Under the pieces are notes generated by a model. The model saw only the letters and a program-made list of their open reading frames with translations. It ran no database searches and had not been told where the DNA came from. DNA of 64,000 nucleotides from Acetobacteraceae bacterium (lineage in GTDB: Bacteria; Pseudomonadota; Alphaproteobacteria; Acetobacterales; Acetobacteraceae): contig CANGNF010000003.1 in assembly GCA_947455205.1 (NCBI GenBank), positions 62,001 through 126,000 on the forward strand, read 5' to 3'. Shown in pieces: positions 42,993 to 51,100 of the stretch. The position numbers and the translations under genes were made by a program. Numbering within the stretch: the stretch's first letter is position 1; each line of letters opens with the position of its first letter.

Positions 42993-43901
42993 ATGGGTGG
43001 CTTCGTACTGGTGGTAGGGCCGAGCGGCGCCGGCAAGGACACGCTGCTGCGCCTGGCCTGCGCCGAGTTGGCCGGCGAACCGCGCCTGGTGCTGGCGCGC
43101 CGCGTCATCACCCGACCGGAAAGTGCTGCCGAGGCGCATGACACGCTGGACGAGGCAGGCTTCCTCGCCGCAGCGGCCAACGGCGCGTTCTGCCAGCACT
43201 GGCAGGCGCATGGGCTGCGCTACGGCATTCCCGCGCGCTACGCGGCCGCCACGCGGGCTGGCGCGGTGGTTGTCGCCAATGTCTCGCGCGGCGTGGTGGC
43301 GTCGGCGCGCGCCGCTTTGCCGGGCGTGACGGCGGTGGAGATCACTGCCCCGGCCGAGATACTGGCGGCCCGCCTGGCGCAGCGGGCGCGGCCGGAAGAT
43401 GGGGACCTGGACGCTCGCCTCGCCCGCGCTACAGCCGCCACGGCGCAGGTGGACCTGCGCATCCTCAACGACAGCACGCCAGAGCAGGCCGCCGCCCAGT
43501 TGCTCGCGCACCTGCGGGCAAGACTGGCGGAAACCGAGCCAACACCCCGGGACCGCCGGCAAGCAGTTGGGCGACGCACGCTTCATCCACCCGACCGCGG
43601 AGGTACGCGACAGCACGTCGGCGCCTATACCGTAGTCGACGCCCGCACCAAGGTCACCGAGACGGTAATGGGCGAGTGCAGCTGCGTCGCGAACGACAGC
43701 CGGATCATCCACACCGAGATCGGCCGCTTCCGCTCCATCGCGGCGATGACGCGGATCAACCCCGGCAACTACACGCTGGATCGCGTGGCGCTGTCGCACT
43801 TCCCCTATCGCATTTCCGCCTGTGGTCTGTGCGACGACGACACCAGGCTGTTCGATGTGCGGCAGACTACCAGGGGCCGGTCCACCGCACTGGCGCGCTG
43901 A
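42993..43901 (+). CDS. phnN: PhnN ribose 1,5-bisphosphokinase with a C-terminal extension from a broken neighbour
   Basis: The first 183 or so residues are a full PhnN: Walker A VVGPSGAGKDTLLRLA, RRVITRPESAAEAHD and FCQHWQAHGLRYGIP. It makes PRPP in the C-P lyase route. The family is about 185 aa, but the frame runs to 302 aa because a one-base deletion near 43618 fuses it, in frame, to the body of a hexapeptide-repeat transferase. The extension (VGAYTVVDARTKVTETVMGE onward) therefore is not PhnN. A functional PhnN is possible if the tail is tolerated. Confidence 0.88.
   Translation: MGGFVLVVGPSGAGKDTLLRLACAELAGEPRLVLARRVITRPESAAEAHDTLDEAGFLAAAANGAFCQHWQAHGLRYGIPARYAAATRAGAVVVANVSRGVVASARAALPGVTAVEITAPAEILAARLAQRARPEDGDLDARLARATAATAQVDLRILNDSTPEQAAAQLLAHLRARLAETEPTPRDRRQAVGRRTLHPPDRGGTRQHVGAYTVVDARTKVTETVMGECSCVANDSRIIHTEIGRFRSIAAMTRINPGNYTLDRVALSHFPYRISACGLCDDDTRLFDVRQTTRGRSTALAR
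43567..43866 (+). pseudogene. Phosphonate-locus hexapeptide acetyltransferase, frameshifted and truncated
   Basis: DARFIHPTAEVRDST is read in one frame to about 43617, then GAYTVVDARTKVTETVMGE, NDSRIIHTEIGRFRSIAAMT and RINPGN continue in the phnN frame. These match the left-handed beta-helix transferase commonly encoded beside phn genes. One base missing around 43618 breaks it, and homology stops at DTRLFDVRQ, about half the expected 200 residues, just before the cspA promoter. The second half with most hexapeptide turns and the active site is gone. Confidence 0.8.
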
Positions 43902-43912
43902 CCGCTTAATGC

Positions 43913-43940
43913 TTGCAATGGCGAGGCGCCTCTGTATACT
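43913..43940 (+). promoter_or_regulatory. Sigma-70-type promoter for the cold-shock gene
   Basis: TTGCAA at 43913-43918, 16-nt spacer, TATACT at 43935-43940. Transcription would start near 43947 and give a leader of about 135 nt before the cold-shock ATG, the long 5' UTR typical of cspA mRNAs. Confidence 0.6.
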
Positions 43941-44082
43941 TGGCAGGTCAGCCTTGTTTGGTTCGGCCTGCTTTCTCCATGCTCTTCATCGAGCGCCGAG
44001 CCCGCTGCCCGCCCCCTGCATCAGATTGATCCACCATGCGATGTCGCGTGGGGGCACGCCTATATTCGATCGGAATACTTCC

Positions 44083-44289
44083 ATGTCCAATGGCACCGTC
44101 AAGTGGTTCAACGCGACCAAGGGCTTCGGCTTCATTCAGCCGGAAGACGGCACTGGCGATGTGTTCGTCCACATCAGCGATGTGCAGCGCGCCGGCATCC
44201 AGGCCCTGAACGAGGGTGACAAACTCACCTACGACGTTCAGCGTGGCCAGCAGGGCAAGGTGTCTGCCTGCAACCTGCGCCTCGCCTGA
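44083..44289 (+). CDS. cspA: Cold-shock protein, CspA family
   Basis: 68 aa single cold-shock domain. RNP1 KGFGFI and RNP2 VFVHIS are intact after the standard GTVKWFNATKGFGF start. It binds single-stranded RNA/DNA and acts as an RNA chaperone in the cytosol. ATG 44083 is set by homology; longer in-frame starts upstream are not conserved. Preceded by a long leader and followed by two strong inverted repeats. Confidence 0.95.
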   Translation: MSNGTVKWFNATKGFGFIQPEDGTGDVFVHISDVQRAGIQALNEGDKLTYDVQRGQQGKVSACNLRLA

Positions 44290-44307
44290 TATCGCGCTAG
44301 CGCGATA
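44290..44307. repeat. Perfect 18-bp palindrome after cspA
   Basis: TATCGCGCTAGCGCGATA, beginning one base past the cspA stop. As RNA it folds into a 7-bp hairpin. It may protect the 3' end or be a protein site. Confidence 0.55.
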
Positions 44308-44313
44308 GCTGAT

Positions 44314-44339
44314 CGGGTGGGCGCCTCGGCACCCACCCG
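44314..44339 (+). terminator. Putative cspA terminator hairpin
   Basis: CGGGTGGG (44314-44321) pairs with CCCACCCG (44332-44339) across a 10-nt loop, followed by GTTGTTG. Eight GC-rich pairs and a partly T-rich tail fit a weak intrinsic terminator. Confidence 0.55.
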
Positions 44340-44501
44340 GTTGTTGCCGCCCCATCGGGACGCCTGATGGGCGTGTTCGGCAAGCGCTCCGTTGAGCGCC
44401 AGCGGCCCGGCGCCGCGGCCGATCACCGGGATATCCATCTACTCTTTCGCCATAAGGATATCGGAAGCTTCGCCCAAGCGGCGGCGCTGCCGAAAACGCA
44501 C

Positions 44502-44660
44502 ATGCACTCACAGAACTCGTTTGCCGCCGTCGAGCGGTCGCCGTCTGCTTCGTTGAACTCGCCGCCCCCGGCCGCCTGGCCACCGGCACCGCGCGAGCCG
44601 GAGCCTACTGGCCTGTCGCCGGAAGCGATCCGCCGGATCATTCTCGAACTACTCGGATAG
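44502..44660 (+). CDS. Small hypothetical protein
   Basis: 52 codons: a Ser/Pro/Ala-rich middle and a short amphipathic C-terminus GLSPEAIRRIILELLG. A longer in-frame start at 44367 gives 97 aa. No domain recognised and no strong ribosome site, but the ordered C-terminal helix is unlike a random shadow frame. Could be an uncharacterised small cytosolic protein; weak support. Confidence 0.35.
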   Translation: MHSQNSFAAVERSPSASLNSPPPAAWPPAPREPEPTGLSPEAIRRIILELLG

Positions 44661-44730
44661 GTCGCTGGGCGGGCCAGTTTCCGCAAGGAAGTTGAGCCTG
44701 CCATCTGGGTAGCGGATGGCCCGATCCGAA

Positions 44731-44754
44731 GGATCCTGCGCACGGGCAGGATCC
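44731..44754. repeat. Inverted repeat between small ORF and HWE kinase
   Basis: GGATCCTGC and GCAGGATCC, perfect 9-bp arms around GCACGG. It lies in the 240-nt gap between the end of a small ORF and the 3' end of the convergent kinase; no T-tract, but it may act as a transcriptional barrier between them. Confidence 0.45.
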
Positions 44755-44900
44755 ACCCACCTTCGCAGGCTGCAGCTATGGGGCCTGCCGGAGGCGCCGA
44801 TGGCGGCGATGGTTAAGGTCGGCCCACGGCCGACCGCGGCGCCAGTTCCTGGCCGCTTCTCTGGGCAACTCGCAGCCTTCAAACCCCCATCACGGTAAGC

Positions 44901-47099
44901 CTATTGGCCTGGACCAGACCCCGCCGCATGCCGCCAATGCGGCGGCAGCGGGACCACCTCGGCCGCCGCGGCAATGGCAGCCAGCGGGGCCTCGATGTGG
45001 CAGGCCACGCCGGCGGGGTTGAAGCTGATCCGCGCGGTGCCGCGAATGTCGTAGGCCAGGCTCCGCTCGACCAGCCGGCTGCCGAAGCCCCGATGTGTCG
45101 GTGGCGCGACCGGCGGTCCGCCTGTCTCCTCCCAACTCAGCCGGAACAGCGGCTCGGCGCCCGGAACCACGGCCCAGCGAATCTCGACATGACCGGCCGG
45201 CCCTGAGAGCGCGCCGTATTTGACGGCGTTGGTGGCCAGTTCGTGCAGCGCCATCGAGATCGCCACCGCCGCACGCGGCACCAGCCGAAGCGGCGGACCG
45301 GAAACCTGGAACCGCATGCCCCTGGCGCCGCCATGTGGCGCGAGCACGCCGGCGACCACCTCGTTCATGTCCGCACTCGCCCAGGCCTCGCGCGTGAGGA
45401 CATCGTGCGCCGAGGACAGCGCCAGCAGCCGGGCCTGCAGCCCGCGCAGCAGGCCCGGGTCGCCGCCGCGCAGGCTTTGCGACGCAATCGACTGCACCGT
45501 GACGAGGGTATTCTTCACCCGGTGGTTCAGCTCATGGACCATCAGCCGCAGGTGCTGCTCCGCCGTACGGCGCTCGGTGACGTCCTGTTGCGCGCCGCGC
45601 ACGAGCGCAACCTGGCCGGACGCCTTGCGGGTGAACTCGCCATGGCTGCTGATCCAGCGCACCTCCCCCGTATCGCCACGGCAGATGCGGAACTCCAGGG
45701 CAAACCGCACCGCCGCCGGGTCCGCCGCCAGCGCGCTCCGGCGCGCCCGAAGCTCAGCCCGGTCCTCGGGGTGAACCAGGCCAAGGTGCTCCCCGTCGAG
45801 CGCCATCGACGGCGCGGGTTGCGCGGGGTCCAGGCCATGCAGGCGATACATGATCTCGGTCCAATGGGTCTCGCCGGAGGCGAGGTCGCAGGTGAAGAAG
45901 CCGACCCTGCCCGCCTCGCTGGCCAGGCGCAGCCGCGCCTCGCTTTCGCGCAGTCGCTCGTTGCCCTCGGCCAGCGCGGCCTCACGCGCGGCCACCGCCC
46001 CTTCCGCCGCCGCAAATCCCTGCCGCAGCGCCTCCAGCTCCGTGATCCCGGCAGGCGGGATCGCCGCCGCGGACCTGGCCGGCAACGGGGGGCTGCCGTC
46101 GGCCAGGCTGCGCGCGTGGCCTTCCAGCTGGCGGACCGGCACCAGCACACCCCGCGCGGCGAGAACCGCCAGCGCAACCCCCAACGCAAGGGCGAGGAAG
46201 CCGCCGCCGGTCAGCGCGAGCAGCGGCCGACGCCATGCCGCGTCGAAGTCGGCCGCCGGTTGAGCAACGACGACCGTCCATCCCGGCGCGGAAGGGACCG
46301 CGCGGTGGGCGAACACGCGCTCCTCCCCGTCGAGGTCCAGTCCGCGGAACAGGCCCGACACCGCTGCCGCGAACCGAAGGGCATTCGCCGCGGGCACCGA
46401 TTGCCCGATGACGCGGGCGTGCTGCGCGTCCGAGCGGGCGACGATGGCGTGGCGGCCGTCCATCACCATGGCGAAGGCCCCGGCCGACAGCCCCTGCTCG
46501 GCGAGAAGCGCCCGCATGCGCTCCACCCGCTGCGCCGCGGCCGCGACCAGGACGACGCGGCCCTCGGTATCCTTCACCGGCACCCCGAGGGTGTAGACCG
46601 GGGCGTTGGCGATGGCGCCGACAACCAGGTCGGCCGCTGCGGGCTGCCCGGTGGCGAAGATCCTGTCGAGGAGTTCGGCGGCGTTGCTGCGCGGGAGTGG
46701 TGCGCCGAACGGCACGCGTGAGGAGATCAGGCGTGTGCCATCCCGGGTGAGGACGATGATCGGCATCTCCAGCCGCTGATCCAACCGCCGGGCATGGGCG
46801 TCGAGCATGGCGATGTCCGGAGTGGCGGGATCGGGCAGGAAGGCGGGGGATGTGGCGAAGGCGCTCAACGCGGCGATGTTGCCGGCGAACTCGCGGTCCA
46901 CCGCCAGCCCGAGCGCCTGGGCCGTGTCGCGCAGCCGCGCCTCGGCGGCGGCGTGGCGCTCCCCCACCGCCTGCCACACGGCGAGCCCGCCGACGCCGAG
47001 GGCGGGGACGAGGACGACCAGCACGAGGCCGAGCAGGAGGGTGGCAAAGCGCAACCGGGGCGGGCGGCTGCTCGGATCCGGTTGAACGCTGCGGGACAT
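44901..47099 (-). CDS. HWE-type sensor histidine kinase with periplasmic Cache-like and PAS domains
   Basis: 732 aa. TM1 (ATLLLGLVLVVLVPALGVGG, about 19-38), an extracytoplasmic dCache-like sensor to about 280, TM2 (LALTGGGFLALALGVALAVL), a HAMP-like link, a PAS/PAC domain (about 385-505) and an HWE/HisKA_2 kinase core: MVHELNHRVKNTLVTVQSIA with the phospho-His near 522, HELATNAVKYGALS (N-box), FRLSWEETGGPPV and GFGSRLVERSL. Its input region looks paralogous to that of the hybrid kinase at 48144 (both have LDREFAG after TM1). Divergent from the PYP gene, 410 nt apart. Confidence 0.92.
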   Translation of the reverse strand: MSRSVQPDPSSRPPRLRFATLLLGLVLVVLVPALGVGGLAVWQAVGERHAAAEARLRDTAQALGLAVDREFAGNIAALSAFATSPAFLPDPATPDIAMLDAHARRLDQRLEMPIIVLTRDGTRLISSRVPFGAPLPRSNAAELLDRIFATGQPAAADLVVGAIANAPVYTLGVPVKDTEGRVVLVAAAAQRVERMRALLAEQGLSAGAFAMVMDGRHAIVARSDAQHARVIGQSVPAANALRFAAAVSGLFRGLDLDGEERVFAHRAVPSAPGWTVVVAQPAADFDAAWRRPLLALTGGGFLALALGVALAVLAARGVLVPVRQLEGHARSLADGSPPLPARSAAAIPPAGITELEALRQGFAAAEGAVAAREAALAEGNERLRESEARLRLASEAGRVGFFTCDLASGETHWTEIMYRLHGLDPAQPAPSMALDGEHLGLVHPEDRAELRARRSALAADPAAVRFALEFRICRGDTGEVRWISSHGEFTRKASGQVALVRGAQQDVTERRTAEQHLRLMVHELNHRVKNTLVTVQSIASQSLRGGDPGLLRGLQARLLALSSAHDVLTREAWASADMNEVVAGVLAPHGGARGMRFQVSGPPLRLVPRAAVAISMALHELATNAVKYGALSGPAGHVEIRWAVVPGAEPLFRLSWEETGGPPVAPPTHRGFGSRLVERSLAYDIRGTARISFNPAGVACHIEAPLAAIAAAAEVVPLPPHWRHAAGSGPGQ

Positions 47100-47509
47100 G
47101 GCCTGCCGTTATCACGGCGTCATGTAGGGAAGGCTGACATTGCGTGGACGTTTGGCCGTTCGACCCGGCGGCGCCATCACGAGACCGGGAGCGACGCTGC
47201 TTCCCGCGCCAGCGATGGCCGGCGACGCCCGCAGTCGCGGCTGGGTCGTCATCACCGGCAACCTTCGGGAGCGCGAAGGGCTGGTGACCAGCGAGGCAGT
47301 TTCTGAAAAGGTGAAGATGATGCGGCCTCACGTCGCCGTGTGGAAACGCGCGCCCGCCTACAACGATGCTCGCTTCACAGTGGGTGATGGTTCATCATTG
47401 CAGTTCGAGCGCTTGTTGCGGCCGCTCACCACGGACAGCGCTACCGTTTTGCAGCTTGTGGATTCGTCGTGTTTGCAGACAGCGGTGCCAGGCGCCAAGG
47501 AACCCTCCG
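47100..47509. other. Divergent intergenic region, HWE kinase/PYP
   Basis: 410 nt holding the promoters of the kinase (minus) and PYP gene (plus). I found no conserved ORF, no strong sigma-70 pair and no clear operator palindrome by eye. Confidence 0.4.
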
Positions 47510-47896
47510 ATGTCTTACCCGCATCCCCTGCCGGACTTCGAAGCGCCCGACCTGGCCGCTGCCGTCGAAAGCCTGCCACTTGAAGTCGTGGACAGCCTGC
47601 CGTTCGGTGCCATCCGCATCGGGGCGGATGGGAAGGTCAAGTTCTACAGCAAGGCGGAACGCCAGCTTTCCGGGTATGCTAGGGAAGCGGTTGGCCTCGA
47701 TTTCTACGCCAGCATCGCGCCCTGCATGAACAATGCGGCCTTCCTCGGCCGCATTGAAGCAGCGGCCAAGGCTGGCAAGTTGGATATCGAGTTTGGCCAT
47801 GTCGGCGATTTTTCCGACCGGCAGCGCGAGTTGCGGATCAGGATCGTGTCCGCCAGCGGCGGCGGCTACTGGCAATTTCATCTGCGCGAGGATTAG
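47510..47896 (+). CDS. Photoactive yellow protein (PYP) homologue, PAS photosensor
   Basis: 128 aa, the length of PYP (125). It aligns without large gaps: LPFGAIRIGADGKVKFYSKA corresponds to the Y42/E46 segment, with Tyr46 and Glu50 matching the chromophore hydrogen-bond pair, Ser54 for Thr50 and Tyr56 in place of Arg52. FYASIAPCMNNAAF holds Cys72, the equivalent of chromophore-binding Cys69. It ends GGGYWQFHLRED like PYP (SYWVFVKRV). A p-coumaroyl, blue-light-driven photocycle is therefore expected (family knowledge). No tyrosine ammonia-lyase or coumaroyl ligase gene is nearby. The large hybrid kinase begins 248 nt downstream on the same strand. Confidence 0.85.
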   Translation: MSYPHPLPDFEAPDLAAAVESLPLEVVDSLPFGAIRIGADGKVKFYSKAERQLSGYAREAVGLDFYASIAPCMNNAAFLGRIEAAAKAGKLDIEFGHVGDFSDRQRELRIRIVSASGGGYWQFHLRED

Positions 47897-47911
47897 TCGG
47901 CATCAGTTGCT

Positions 47912-48143
47912 GCGCTGAGGGAAAACCCCGGGAGCCGTCGGACAGTACGCGGACACGCCGCGCCTGCTTTGCATTCCGGTAGTCTCCGGAATGCCCGAAC
48001 TCCAGGCCCAGTACGCCGTCCCGCCGCATGTCAGAAATGACGCCGTCATCTCCCAGGTCCGGCCATCGGGCACGCAGATGTGACTGGGATTGTTCCATAC
48101 ATTGACGCAATGTATCCGGAACTTCCCCGTGTAATAGTTCACA
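47912..48143 (-). pseudogene. Inverted, decayed fragment of a second PYP gene
   Basis: On the minus strand one frame reads DGVLGLEFGHSGDYRNAKQA followed by RRVRVLSDGSRGF; it matches residues of the plus-strand PYP next to it (GKLDIEFGHVGDFSDRQREL, then RIRIVSASGGGY) position by position. Further upstream another frame reads GKFRIHCVNVWNNPSHI, faintly like the FYASIAPCMNN region, so a frameshift probably separates the two. No intact start or chromophore Cys context is found. It lies tail-to-tail with the intact gene and abuts the hybrid kinase start. Ends are approximate. Confidence 0.5.
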
Positions 48144-51100
48144 ATGCTGTTTCAGGCTTGGCGATCCATGACCAATAAGGGGCAGCAGTCTGGGGCGTTG
48201 GCGACGCCGCGCGTTACCGCCCTGGCCTGGGCGCTGCCGCCAATCGGGGTCGGGCGCCGGGGGCAGACCCTGGTGGCCAAGCTGGTGCTGTTTGCGCTGG
48301 CGATCGCGCTGCCGATGCTGATGCTCGCCACCGGCGCGATCTGGCAGCAGCGCAGCGCGGACCGGGCCAAGGCCGAGGCCGCGCTGGTGGCCCAGGCCCA
48401 CAGCACCGCCCTGTTGCTCGACCGGGAGTTCGCCGGCGGGGAGCGCGTGCTGCTGGCCCTGGCGCGGTCGAGCCGACTGGTAAGCGGCGACATCACTGGC
48501 TTCTCGAACCAGATGCGCGACGCAGCCGTGGCAACCGGCGCACTGGCGATCAACCTGGTCGCTGCCGAAGGGCGCGTGGTGCTCAGCACGGAGTTCCCGC
48601 CCGGGCAACGGCCGGCAATGATCGGCTCCGCGTCCATGCTCAGGACGCTGGAAACCGGTCGGACCGTCATCGGCAACCTGTTCGTCAGGCCCTACGACGG
48701 CAGCCATGCGGTCGGTGTGACCGTGCCGGTGCGATGCCCCGCCGGGGTTGGCGAAGCGCCGGCGCGTTGCGCCCTTGGGCTAGTGATCCCGCGGGCCCGC
48801 ATGCTGGCGGCGCTGACCGAGCAACGCCTGCCGCCATCCGCCTTCGCGGCGGTGCTGGACCGAGAGAACCTCATCGTTGCGCGTTCCTCGCGGGATGCTG
48901 AGTTCGTCGGCACCAGGCCGGCGCAGTCGCTGCTGGACGCCATGCTGCAGCCGGCCGGCATGATCCCCTTCGCCTATGTCTCGCTGGAAGGCAGGCGCGT
49001 GGTCGCGGCCTATGCGCAGGCGCCGGAATCCGGTTACCGGGTGAAGATCGTCGTTCCCGAGGAGATCTTCGACGCCCCCCTGCTGGCGACGCTGTGGCCG
49101 ACGCTGCTGGCAGGAATGCTGCTGCTGGCGGCCAGCCTGGCCCTGGGTGTGGCCTCGGCGCGGCGCATCGCCGCGGCATTCAGCACCCTGGGCGCGGCCG
49201 ACCTGCCGGAACGGCCGACCCGGGTGGGGTTGCGCGAGCTGGACGACCTGGCGGATGCGCTTTCCCGCAAGGCCGGCGCCCGTGCCCGCGCCATGGCGGA
49301 GTTGCGCAGCCTGTTCGATGCCAGCCCGGTCGGCATGGTCCGCTGCGACGCCGGCGGGCGGGTCTACGAAGCCAATGCCGCGTTCCTGCGGATCGTCGGC
49401 ATGTCGCGTGCCGAGTTGGAGGCCGGCCGGGTCAAGTGGGACCAGTTGACCCCGCCCGAGTGGATCGGCCGCGACGAGGCTGCCATTGCCGAGGCCGCCC
49501 GCACCGGCGCCTGCGCGCCCTACCAGAAGGAATATGTCCGACCGGATGGGACCAGGGTACCCGCCCTGGTGTTCTTCGCCTTCGAGGGGACGGCCAGCGG
49601 TCGCGCCGCCGCCTTCGTAGTGGACCTGTCCCCCTGGGGGGCCACCGAGGCGGCCTTGGTCCGCGTGCAGGAGCAGATGCGCCTGGCGATCGACGGCGCC
49701 GGGATGTTCTTCTGGGACGCCAACCTGGTGACCGGCGAGGTCGAGTGGTCGCCGGGCCTGGAGCAGACCTGCGCGATGCAGCCGGGCAGCTTCGGCGGCA
49801 CGATGGAAGCCTTCCGCGCGCTGGTTCGCCCCGAGGACCTGCCCCGGGTGGAGGCGGCGCTGGCCGCAGCCAATGCCGGAAATCCGCCCTACGAAGCCGA
49901 GTACCGCATCCTGCGGGCCGACGGCGCCGAGCGGTGGCTCACGTTGCGTACCCATGTGCTGCCCGGATCGGACGGTCGATTGAGCCGATGCATCGGCATC
50001 AATCGGGACGTCACCGACCGCAAACTGGCAGAACCGGCGCTTCGGGCCAGCGAGGAGCGCTTCCGCAGCGTCTCGGACGCCACGCCGGACGTCATCTACA
50101 TCAGCAGCGTGGTGGAGGGGCGGGTCGAATACCTGAGCCCGTCCTTCGAGACGATCTGGGGCGAACCGCGCGACGCCATCATGGCGGACCGTTCCCGCTG
50201 GATAGACCTTCTGCATGAGGATGACCGCGCTGCGGCCGTCGCCCAGAAAGCCCGCTTCCTCGCCGAGGCGACGGCGCCGATGTCGATGGAGTACCGCATC
50301 CGCCGCGCCTCGGACGGGGCGGTACGGCACATACGCGACACCGCGGTCCCCATCCGCGATGCCGTTGGCCAGGTGGTCAGCGTGGCAGGCGTGGCGCATG
50401 ACGACACCGACCGCCGCCAGGCCGAGATGGCCGGGGCGGCCAGTGCCTCGCTGTTCCGCAGTGTGGCGGAGGCCATGCCGGCGATGATCTTCGTTGCCGA
50501 CGCCGAGGGGCGCAACACATTCACCAATGCCCGAATGCAGCAGTACACGGGGCTTACCGCCGAGGAACTTGCCGCCGACGCGTGGCGGCGCATCGTGCAC
50601 CCCGACGACCTGGCGCTAACCCTGGCGCGCTGGCAACGCTCGGTGAGCACCGGGGAGCCCTACGAGACCGAATATCGTCTGCGTCGGAAGGATGGCGCCT
50701 GGCGCTGGCACCTGGCCCGCAGCGTGCTCGACCATGACGACCAGGGGGCGATCATTCGCTGGCTGGGCGCCGCGATCGACGTGGACGACCGGCATGCCGC
50801 CGCCGGCGCCCTCAACCAGGCCCAGGAAGGCCTGCGCCTGGCGGTCGAGGCCGCCGAGCTGGGTATCTGGAACTGCGACCTGCGCGACGGCACGGCCCAG
50901 GCCTCGGCCCGCTGCGCCGAGCTGTATGGGCTGGCGCCGGACGAGACCCTTGACCTGGAGCGCCTGCTGGCCGCGCTGCATCCGGACGACCAGGCCGTCA
51001 CCGAAGCCGCCATCGCCACTGCCCTGGCCGAGCACGACCGCTATGACGTGGAGCACCGCGTGCTGCTGGCCGAAGGCGAGATCCGGTGGCGCCGCGCCAC

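Noticed and set aside
44649-44882. 77-codon minus-strand frame next to the HWE kinase
   Set aside because: Contains the 44731-44754 inverted repeat and shows no recognisable domain; support too weak to call.
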